The position numbers were made by a program, and so were the translations under genes. Below, in pieces: positions 8,514-15,546 of a stretch of DNA of 64,000 bases (positions are counted from its first letter, which is position 1; every line of letters begins with the position of its first letter). The DNA lies in NCBI GenBank assembly GCA_947503895.1, contig CANNFT010000003.1:186001-250000 (forward strand). Direction: 5' to 3'. Source of the DNA: an uncultured Saccharospirillaceae bacterium. GTDB taxonomy: Bacteria > Pseudomonadota > Gammaproteobacteria > Pseudomonadales > Oceanobacteraceae. A model generated the notes under the pieces. It saw nothing but the letters and a program-made list of their open reading frames with translations. It was not told the DNA's origin and did no database searches.

Positions 8514-11320
8514 GTCGGTTATCTTATATAGCTTTAATAGCCTTGCTCTCAGGCTGTATGTTTGCAGACCAAAATACCATTGGTGGGTTGAGCGAGAGCC
8601 AAGAGGAAGAAACCAATCTTGATTTTGAAAACTTGGACCATGAGGGCGTTCGGGAAGAGTATCGTGAGTTGCTCGAGTTGGTTGATGATGCTTATTTAAA
8701 AGAGCAGATTCAACGACGCATTGCGGGTGTTTACATGCATGAAGGTGATGATAAACAAACACGCCCAAATGCTGCCCCTAAGCGTGGTTACTATCGAGAT
8801 GCCATTCAATCTTACGTCGATATCTTGGAGAAGTATCCTAACTCGCCAGATAACGCGGAAGTTCTGTATCAGCTTGCGAAAGCATACGATATGGAAGGGC
8901 AGACGAAAAATGCACTGAAAATGATGGAACGCCTTGTCGAAAAGCATCCGTATTTCCATGCGATTGCAGAAGTGTACTTCCGAATGGGTGACATTTATTT
9001 CAGCCACCAAAAATACAAAAAAGCTGAGCAATCTTACCGATCTACCACTCGCGAAGACAGTGGCAAGCTATTGTTGAATGCGCATTATATGTTGGCTTGG
9101 ACGCTGTACAAGCGCGGTTACTATAATGACAGTTTAGATTCTTTTGCTTACGTTCTGGACGAGCTAATGGTGCGTCAGCAAGGCCGTGCCTTATCCAAAA
9201 CAGAAAAACCACTGGTTGATGATACATTGCACTCAATGAGTTTAGCCCTCATTAATAGTGATGGCGCCAGTGGCATTGAAGACATTGGTATGTTGCAAAA
9301 CAAGCCTTATGTATGGCGTCTTTACGAAAAATTAGGCGATTTTTACCTCGAAAAGCAGCGTTATGATGATAGTGCAAAAACATTTCGACGCTTCGTTGAT
9401 CGTTTTTCTGATGATCAGCGTGCACCGCACTTCCACAGTAAGTTGATCAGTGCCTATTTGAAAGGCGGTTTCCCTAAGCAAGTGTTAAACGAAAAAGAAA
9501 CATTTGTTTCCTTGTATGGAATGGGATCACCTTATTGGGTGCGCCATGGTGAGGCGGCACAGAAAAACATTAAGCCTGACTTAAATACCTACATTAAAGA
9601 ATTGGCCAGTCACTATCACAGTGAAGGGCAGCAGTTCCTTAAAAAATCGAACGTTAAAGACAAGTCTAAAGCGCAAGAGCGTCGTACATTGGCGGGTAAT
9701 AGCTTTAGTCGTGCAACGCAGCTTTATGCCAGTTTTGTCAGTACTTTTCCGAAAGATAAAGACACCGACAAAATGCTTTACCTGAAGGCTGAAGCGCATT
9801 TCCAAGCTGAGCAATTTGAACAAGCTGCTTTGGACTATGAAACCGTGGCGTATGACTACAAGTCTAAGTCATACCGTAATAAAGCGGGCTACGCGGCTAT
9901 CGTTGCGTTCCAAAAGCATACTGACACAATCTCCGACGACAAAAAATTGTCAGAGTGGCGTCAGAAAGCGGTCGAAAGTATGTTGCGCTTCGCAAAAGTA
10001 TTTCACTCAGATAAGCGTTCTCCGACCGTCTTGACGAATGCTGCTGAATATCTCTTTAGTTTGAATCAGTATGATAAAGCGATATCCGTTTCAAAAGATC
10101 TGATAGAAGACAACAAAAAACTAGACAAAAGTCTGAAAGAGACTGCTTTCGGTATCATTGCACACTCATATTTCAAACTTGAGCAGTATGCTTTGGCCGA
10201 AAGTAATTACTTAGCACAGCGTGCACTCATAAATAAAAAAGCACCTGAGTATGCGGAAGTGACCGATAGATTGGCAGCAGCCATCTATAAAGGAGCCGAA
10301 GTTATGGCTCAACAAGAAAAGCAGGATGAATCTATTAAGAAAATGTTGAGCATCAAAAAACACGCTCCTAAATCGAATGTACGAGTGGTTGCTCAATTTG
10401 ATGCTGCTTCTATGCTAATGGAACAAAAGAAATGGAAGTTTGCAATACGTCAGCTGACTGACCTTAATCAAAACTTCAAAAGCCATGAGCTTAGCCCTGA
10501 GTTCCCTAGAAAGCTGGCTTTTGCGTATGAGCAGAACAAGCAGTGGAAACGGGCATCTGAGGCATACCTATTCTTATACGTAAATGATAAAGATGAGAAT
10601 GTGAAGCGAGAGGCGTTGTTTATTGCAGCGGGACTGTTCGAAAAAGTCAAAGATTACGATACGGCCATAGAGCGATTCAAAGAATACGCGCATCGTTATG
10701 AACAGCCTTTCGATGATCGAATGGAAGCACGTTTTCATCTGGCGAACCTCTACTTAAAGATAGACGATAAAACTCGTCACCTATATTGGTTGCGTCGTGT
10801 GATTGATGGCGATCTGAAAGGTGGAGATATGAGAACAGACCGCTCTAAATGGTTGGGGGCATGGGCCAACGCTAAGTATGGCGATTATTTCGCATGGGAG
10901 TTCAAGCGTCGTAAGCTTCGCCAGCCACTGGAAGTGTCGCTCCAACGTAAAAACCAACATTTGCAGGACGCCACCGCGCGCTATGAGAAAGCCGCTAGTT
11001 ACGGCATTTTAGAATTTGTCACATTGTCGAGCTATCGCATTGCAGAATTGTACGAAAAGTTTGCAATCGACTTGAAAAACTCGCCGCGTCCACAAGGTTT
11101 ATCTGCAGCTGAGAAAAAAGAATACGAGCAAATTATTGTTGAGCAATCTCAGCCGTTCACTGAACTCTCGGCCAATATTCATCACGGTAATGTTGAGCGT
11201 GCGTGGGGGGGTGAATACAACCCTTGGATAGAAAAAAGTTTTAAAGCGATGGCCCGTTTGATGCCCGAACGATTTAACAAAGTTGAACTAGAAGCGAGGT
11301 ATGGTGATGAAATTCGTTAA
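8510..11320 (+). CDS. Large TPR lipoprotein of the envelope complex
   Basis: A 936-residue lipoprotein with lipobox L-S-G-C at about residue 16. Many tetratricopeptide units span most of its length, for example YPNSPDNAEVLYQLAKAYD, YFRMGDIYFSHQKYKKAEQS, YEKLGDFYLEKQRYDDSAKT and LAFAYEQNKQWKRASEAYLF. Such long TPR solenoids act as assembly platforms. It overlaps both neighbours: ATGA with the gene before, and about 20 bases with the gene after. The whole operon is therefore tightly coupled. Outer-membrane inner-leaflet anchoring is likely because no Asp follows the lipid-bearing Cys (CMFAD). Confidence 0.8.
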   Translation: MSRLSYIALIALLSGCMFADQNTIGGLSESQEEETNLDFENLDHEGVREEYRELLELVDDAYLKEQIQRRIAGVYMHEGDDKQTRPNAAPKRGYYRDAIQSYVDILEKYPNSPDNAEVLYQLAKAYDMEGQTKNALKMMERLVEKHPYFHAIAEVYFRMGDIYFSHQKYKKAEQSYRSTTREDSGKLLLNAHYMLAWTLYKRGYYNDSLDSFAYVLDELMVRQQGRALSKTEKPLVDDTLHSMSLALINSDGASGIEDIGMLQNKPYVWRLYEKLGDFYLEKQRYDDSAKTFRRFVDRFSDDQRAPHFHSKLISAYLKGGFPKQVLNEKETFVSLYGMGSPYWVRHGEAAQKNIKPDLNTYIKELASHYHSEGQQFLKKSNVKDKSKAQERRTLAGNSFSRATQLYASFVSTFPKDKDTDKMLYLKAEAHFQAEQFEQAALDYETVAYDYKSKSYRNKAGYAAIVAFQKHTDTISDDKKLSEWRQKAVESMLRFAKVFHSDKRSPTVLTNAAEYLFSLNQYDKAISVSKDLIEDNKKLDKSLKETAFGIIAHSYFKLEQYALAESNYLAQRALINKKAPEYAEVTDRLAAAIYKGAEVMAQQEKQDESIKKMLSIKKHAPKSNVRVVAQFDAASMLMEQKKWKFAIRQLTDLNQNFKSHELSPEFPRKLAFAYEQNKQWKRASEAYLFLYVNDKDENVKREALFIAAGLFEKVKDYDTAIERFKEYAHRYEQPFDDRMEARFHLANLYLKIDDKTRHLYWLRRVIDGDLKGGDMRTDRSKWLGAWANAKYGDYFAWEFKRRKLRQPLEVSLQRKNQHLQDATARYEKAASYGILEFVTLSSYRIAELYEKFAIDLKNSPRPQGLSAAEKKEYEQIIVEQSQPFTELSANIHHGNVERAWGGEYNPWIEKSFKAMARLMPERFNKVELEARYGDEIR

Positions 11321-12083
11321 CAGGTTACTAGCAGCCGCATTAATTGCATCGCTGGCAGCTTGTGCCACGAAACAAACCGTGCCATCAGCTGAAGTAGAAG
11401 TCACCATTAAGGAGACTGAGCAATATCTACCTCGTCAAACGTATGACGAGTTTGGAAAGCCCGTTAAATATACGCCAACTGAAAATCCATACTTGGCTAT
11501 GAAGGGCAAAGTAGACAAGGGTTCTGTGCTCCTGTTTATCGAAGCGAAAAGAGCCTTCAAAAAATCGCAATTTAAGAAAGCCAAGCAAAAATTGAAGGTC
11601 ATCACTGGAAATGACGAATCTTTAAGCGGTCCTTGGGTGTTATTGGGCAAAATTGCCAACCAGGAAAAGGATTTTAAAGGCGCAGAGGCGTATTTTAATA
11701 AGGCGCTAGAGGTCAATCAGAAAAACCTCAATGCTTATGCTGAGCTTGCATTGCTACAGCGAAAGCAAGGTCGATTCAAGGTAGCTCAAAATACACTTGA
11801 GACTGCATTGAAAGTATGGCCGGACTTTCCAGAAGCTCATTTGAATTTAGGCATTCTGTACGACATATATTTGAATCAGCCGGTGAAAGCACAGCAGCAT
11901 TTAGAAGCGTATGTGTTTTTAAATAATGGTAAAAACTTGGACGCTAAAAATTGGTATAAGGAAGTGATGAGCCGAACCGGTATACAAACAAGCTTCATTG
12001 ATCTTGGTCCTACCGAAAAAGAGCAAGAAGCCATAGAGAAGAAGAAAACAGAATTGGCTAGCAATGAAGTGACAGGAGGGTAA
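11301..12083 (+). CDS. TPR lipoprotein, GltE/AglT-like
   Basis: A 260-residue lipoprotein with a leader ending LAACA (Cys about residue 21, or 19 from the ATG at 11307). Three or four TPR units follow at about 85-200: VLLGKIANQEKDFKGAEAYF, AYAELALLQRKQGRFKVAQN and AHLNLGILYDIYLNQPVKAQ. It overlaps the 3' end of the 936-residue TPR gene. A small outer-membrane TPR lipoprotein next to ExbB/ExbD and an AgmX/PglI-type protein is the arrangement of GltE (AglT) in Myxococcus gliding loci. Equivalence is inferred from architecture and context. Confidence 0.75.
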   Translation: MVMKFVNRLLAAALIASLAACATKQTVPSAEVEVTIKETEQYLPRQTYDEFGKPVKYTPTENPYLAMKGKVDKGSVLLFIEAKRAFKKSQFKKAKQKLKVITGNDESLSGPWVLLGKIANQEKDFKGAEAYFNKALEVNQKNLNAYAELALLQRKQGRFKVAQNTLETALKVWPDFPEAHLNLGILYDIYLNQPVKAQQHLEAYVFLNNGKNLDAKNWYKEVMSRTGIQTSFIDLGPTEKEQEAIEKKKTELASNEVTGG

Positions 12084-12086
12084 CCC

Positions 12087-12380
12087 GTGAGAAAGCTTTC
12101 AGGTTTGGTGGTCGTCAGCACATCCCTAGCACTCGGATTAGTTTCCACTGCATGGAGTGAAGAGCCCATTAAACTAGAATCCCACTTTGTGGGTGATAAA
12201 GAACAACCTTCAGTAAGTTATTTTGTACCGTGGCAAGGGCCTGGCAGTTCAGATAGCTTGTATCGAAACGTTGAAGAAAAATACGACCACTCTCTTGATA
12301 CGGTTGATAGAGATGTCATGTTGCGCTCAATGCGCATTTATAACGAAATGAATCTTGAGCAAGGCAGCTTGACGCAGTAA
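12087..12380 (+). CDS. Small exported protein in ExbBD operon
   Basis: A 97-residue product starting with GTG 12087, three bases after the previous stop and preceded by GGAGGG. A signal peptide ends near TAWSEE. The mature part (about 72 residues) has no cysteine and contains SVSYFVPWQGPGSSDSLYRN. No family is recognised. Its place between the TPR lipoprotein and the motor genes, with good ribosome binding sites on both sides, makes a real gene very likely. Confidence 0.7.
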   Translation: MRKLSGLVVVSTSLALGLVSTAWSEEPIKLESHFVGDKEQPSVSYFVPWQGPGSSDSLYRNVEEKYDHSLDTVDRDVMLRSMRIYNEMNLEQGSLTQ

Positions 12381-12397
12381 TTACGAGGTTAGAAACG

Positions 12398-13060
12398 ATG
12401 GAATTTTATAGCGCAATCACAAAGTTTTTCCAAGACGGTGGATTCTTTATCTACCCTATTGCCCTAGTACTCGCAATCGGTATTGCGATCAGCTTAGAGC
12501 GTTACTTCTTTTTAAGAAGAGAAAAGGCGCGAAATTTAAAAGCATTTGACGATTTTCTGCCGCTGTTACGCACAAATGATCATGAAAAAATGACCATGTT
12601 TACGCGTGATAGTAAAGCACCTGTTAGTCGTATGATTGGCTGTGGTTTGGATATGATGAAAGTCACCAAGCAGCGCGCAGATGTTGAGCAAGCCATGAGT
12701 GAAGGGGTGATGGAAGCGTTACCTCGCTTGGAGCAGCGTACAGGCTATTTGGCGGTACTTGCAAACGTCGCCACTCTATTAGGGCTATTAGGTACGATTA
12801 TCGGTCTTATTGCGGCATTCACCGCGGTAGCGAGTGCAGATCCTGCTGAGAAGTCTACCTTGCTGTCTTTGTCGATCTCTGTAGCGATGAACACGACGGC
12901 CTTTGGTTTGATTGCGGCGATTCCACTGCTTTTAGTGCATGCGATTTTGCAAAATAAAACTAACTCAATTATTTCGAGTTTAGAAATGGCAGGAATGAAA
13001 TTTCTAAACGTTATGACATTGAATCGTGCTATCGAAGCCGGGCATCCAAAGGCGGACTAA
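12398..13060 (+). CDS. MotA/TolQ/ExbB-type proton channel protein
   Basis: A 220-residue inner-membrane protein with one early membrane segment (about 15-35) and two later ones (about 125-150 and 165-185). The hallmark region reads LANVATLLGLLGTIIGLIAA, followed by SISVAMNTTAFGLIAAIPLL. This matches TolQ/ExbB/AglR proteins, which form the stator-like channel that uses proton flow to drive work in the envelope. Two ExbD-type genes follow directly. The set exbB-exbD-exbD corresponds in layout to aglR-aglQ-aglS of Myxococcus. Confidence 0.9.
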   Translation: MEFYSAITKFFQDGGFFIYPIALVLAIGIAISLERYFFLRREKARNLKAFDDFLPLLRTNDHEKMTMFTRDSKAPVSRMIGCGLDMMKVTKQRADVEQAMSEGVMEALPRLEQRTGYLAVLANVATLLGLLGTIIGLIAAFTAVASADPAEKSTLLSLSISVAMNTTAFGLIAAIPLLLVHAILQNKTNSIISSLEMAGMKFLNVMTLNRAIEAGHPKAD

Positions 13061-13063
13061 GCC

Positions 13064-13564
13064 ATGGGATTCAAGATAAAAAAACAAGGCACCGACGACG
13101 CAGATATAGACGTAACAGCGTTTATGAATTTGATGATTGTATTGGTACCTGTTCTGCTACTAAGCATGACCTTCACAAAAGTGACGGTAATGGATATCAA
13201 CTTGCCTGAGTTAACAGGTGGTGGTAGCAGCAATGAGGAATCGCAGTCGCAATTGGAAATCGTCGTTAAGAATTCAGGTATTGAGGTGTTTTACCCCTCA
13301 GGTACATTGATCAAAACTGTACCACTGAAGGAAACGCCCACTGGGGAAGTGTTAGATTTTAAAATGTTGTCGATGGTCATGCAGGAAATCAAAAAGCAAT
13401 TGGGCGATAAGCGCGATGCATTGATTTTGTCTGCCGGTGACATTGATTATCAATCCCTTGTCAGTGCGATGGATGCAGTGAAATCGTATAAAGCTGTGGT
13501 TGCTGCGAGTTTGGTTGAAGTGGAGTTATTTCCATTGATATCACTTGGCGACGCCAGTAAGTGA
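13064..13564 (+). CDS. ExbD/TolR-type protein with Asn at the usual channel Asp
   Basis: A 166-residue protein with one N-terminal membrane segment (about 18-38) and a periplasmic domain, as in ExbD/TolR/AglQ/AglS. The membrane segment reads VTAFMNLMIVLVPVLLLS. In this family the position of Asn22 is normally an Asp that carries protons. The neighbouring ExbD copy has the Asp, so this one is probably the non-titrating partner of an asymmetric pair. The C-terminal domain contains LGDKRDALILSAGDIDYQSL, the usual TolR-like fold. It starts three bases after exbB. Confidence 0.85.
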   Translation: MGFKIKKQGTDDADIDVTAFMNLMIVLVPVLLLSMTFTKVTVMDINLPELTGGGSSNEESQSQLEIVVKNSGIEVFYPSGTLIKTVPLKETPTGEVLDFKMLSMVMQEIKKQLGDKRDALILSAGDIDYQSLVSAMDAVKSYKAVVAASLVEVELFPLISLGDASK

Positions 13565-13571
13565 GGAAACT

Positions 13572-14084
13572 ATGGGATTTCAAACAAGTTTGACTCAACG
13601 GCGAAAGAAGAACAAAGCGGCAGGTCTGAACCTAGTATCGTTGATGGACATATTTACGATCCTCGTTTTCTTCCTGTTAATGAACTCAGGTGACAGTCAA
13701 GAAATTGATAAGGCGACCTTCATCACGCTGCCAGATTCAGCAGCAAGCGGTGCCTTTCATGATGATCTCGTCATTCTCGTAGGTGATTCAGAAATATTGA
13801 TAGATGATGAAACGATCGTCAGTGTGGAAGAGATTGCCCAAAAACCGGGTAAGCCAATTGATGCTCTAACGGAGCGCCTTAAAGTTTACTTAGAGAAAAA
13901 AGGTGAGTTGAACGCCTTTGAAAAAGAGAACGGGCTATCAGTGACGATTATGGGTGATCAGGCAGTGCCATATACACTGCTTAAAAGTGTGATGGCGACC
14001 TGTAGTCAATTGAATTTCCGTGATATTTCGTTGGCCGTTAATCAGGTGATGGGGCCAGCTATTGCAACGGGAGGTAGCTTATGA
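13572..14084 (+). CDS. ExbD/TolR-type protein with conserved channel Asp
   Basis: About 170 residues, second ExbD copy. ATG 13572 is preferred over an upstream TTG because GAGG lies just ahead of it and the TTG overlaps the previous gene. The membrane segment LVSLMDIFTILVFFLLMNS keeps the family Asp (Asp26). The periplasmic part contains VTIMGDQAVPYTLLKSVMAT. The stop overlaps the next ATG (ATGA at 14081-14084). It should pair with the exbB product as the proton-carrying subunit of the motor. Confidence 0.88.
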   Translation: MGFQTSLTQRRKKNKAAGLNLVSLMDIFTILVFFLLMNSGDSQEIDKATFITLPDSAASGAFHDDLVILVGDSEILIDDETIVSVEEIAQKPGKPIDALTERLKVYLEKKGELNAFEKENGLSVTIMGDQAVPYTLLKSVMATCSQLNFRDISLAVNQVMGPAIATGGSL

Positions 14085-15001
14085 CCGCTGTTGCATATGA
14101 GCCATTAGCACTTGACGTTGAATTACCCTGGCACAGCAGTGAAGAGCAAGAGAAGCGCTTTAAAGGCTTATTGAAAAAAGTCCTAATTCCGTTTGTGTTG
14201 TTGTTCCTGGCTATTCCATGGTTGCCTGTAATGGATATCGCTCAAGATACGTTCGTGAAGGAAAGGGTAAAAGCAAAAGTTTTACTGGATCCGCCTGAAA
14301 TTATCCCAGAGCCGATCAAGCCCATTCCTGCACCAAAGGTCAATACAGCGATACCTAAGACGCAGAAGATTAAGCCTGATGCAAAGCCGAAAGAAGGCAC
14401 AACAAACGGTAAAAAAGGCGTTGCAGCGTTTTCAAAGCAACTCAGTGCACTAAGAAGTTCTTTGGATGTTTCGAAGTTGCAGAATAAAAACGTTTTTACC
14501 AGCAATAGTGGCGAAGCGAAAAAAAGCACGCGTGCTTTACTGGGTAAAGAGTCCGCAACTAAGAAGAGTGGTGGATTAAGTGTCAGCGATGTGAGCGTTA
14601 ATGCTCGTGGTGTCGCTTTAGCTTCGCACCAGTCTACAGATATCGAAAGCCCAATTATGGCGATCGAATTACCGGATAATGCTGAATATCATTATGATGA
14701 CAGCAAAACCAGTAAGCGCGATATGGAGTCTATCCGCATCACAATCGAGCGCTATAAAGGTTCGGTGTATGCGCTTTACACCAAGGCACTACGCAAGAAC
14801 CCAGAGCTGAGTGGTAAATTTCGATTCCAATTTGTTGTGAATGCAGACGGTAGCGTTCAAGGTTTGAAGCTGGTCACCAGTGAATTGAATAACAAATCCC
14901 TTGAAACAAGAATGCTTAACAAGATAGAAGGTATTAATTTTGGTCGTGCGGATGTGTCTGCAACTGCCGTCCAGTACACCTTTGTATTCCTACCAAGTTA
15001 A
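14081..15001 (+). CDS. AgmX/PglI-type TonB-like energy transducer
   Basis: A 306-residue protein with a short cytoplasmic N terminus and one membrane segment (about 33-50, IPFVLLFLAIPWLPVMD). A proline-rich periplasmic stretch follows (about 65-110, PPEIIPEPIKPIPAPK). The conserved C-terminal domain (about 215-306) contains YTKALRKNPELSGKFRFQFV and NADGSVQGLKLV. This is the TonB-like layout of the AgmX/PglI C-terminal family: it would carry motion from the ExbB/ExbD motor across the periplasm. PglI (GltG) and AgmX (GltJ) are the Myxococcus relatives, but I see no FHA or zinc-ribbon domain here, so it is a short form. It ends the operon, followed by a strong terminator. Confidence 0.85.
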   Translation: MTAVAYEPLALDVELPWHSSEEQEKRFKGLLKKVLIPFVLLFLAIPWLPVMDIAQDTFVKERVKAKVLLDPPEIIPEPIKPIPAPKVNTAIPKTQKIKPDAKPKEGTTNGKKGVAAFSKQLSALRSSLDVSKLQNKNVFTSNSGEAKKSTRALLGKESATKKSGGLSVSDVSVNARGVALASHQSTDIESPIMAIELPDNAEYHYDDSKTSKRDMESIRITIERYKGSVYALYTKALRKNPELSGKFRFQFVVNADGSVQGLKLVTSELNNKSLETRMLNKIEGINFGRADVSATAVQYTFVFLPS

Positions 15002-15030
15002 CGCAATTTTTCAGTAGATTGAGCTTCGGA

Positions 15031-15063
15031 TAACCGGATGTGAGTAATCACTCCGGTTTTTTT
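15031..15063 (+). terminator. intrinsic terminator of the ExbBD/TPR operon
   Basis: ACCGGA (15033-15038) and inner GTGA pair with TCAC and TCCGGT (15052-15057), followed by a run of seven T. It starts 30 bases after the last stop of the operon. Confidence 0.9.
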
Positions 15064-15546
15064 GTGGGTGCAAATTGTCGCGAGTTGGAATGAAAATGGT
15101 CATTGGGGGCGGCAGTATCGCCGTAGAATTTAGAGGTTTCTTCGCACCAAAGTGATAAAAATTTCCTAATAGATGGCTAGCGGAAAACGCGAACAAAGCA
15201 ATGTTTTGTGTGAAAAATGCACGACGAAATTGCGAATAATGCACTGACCGAGCAGACAGGTTAGCCTATTTTTCGGCTGTTTTTGGGTTCTTCGTGGTCA
15301 GGAAAGATCAAAAAATATACAAAAAATTGTGACATTTACTGACAGATTGTTAGTAAATGTGACGAATTTTCTGTGGAATAAGTGTGAATTCAGTGGATAA
15401 CTGCATCAAAAGATGAACTTGTTCACGTTATTTGTTTTTCGACCGGTCATCAGCCGAACCCGCAATGCGTTCTGTGATGGCATACCGTTATTACACGTAA
15501 GCAAATGTCAAAATATGCAACGTGAAGTCGATGGGAGTCGAAACAA
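15064..15546. other. Intergenic region before the 1451-residue lipoprotein
   Basis: About 480 bases without a credible gene. The only clear structure is the dyad at 15332-15360, listed separately. Confidence 0.5.
15332..15360. promoter_or_regulatory. 29-bp dyad, candidate operator
   Basis: ACATTTACT and AGTAAATGT are exact reverse complements. The interior ACA...TGT continues the symmetry with one mismatched pair, giving 13-base arms around GAT. It lies about 190 bases ahead of the 1451-residue lipoprotein start. No T-run follows, so an operator for a dimeric regulator is more likely than a terminator. The regulator is unknown. Confidence 0.45.
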
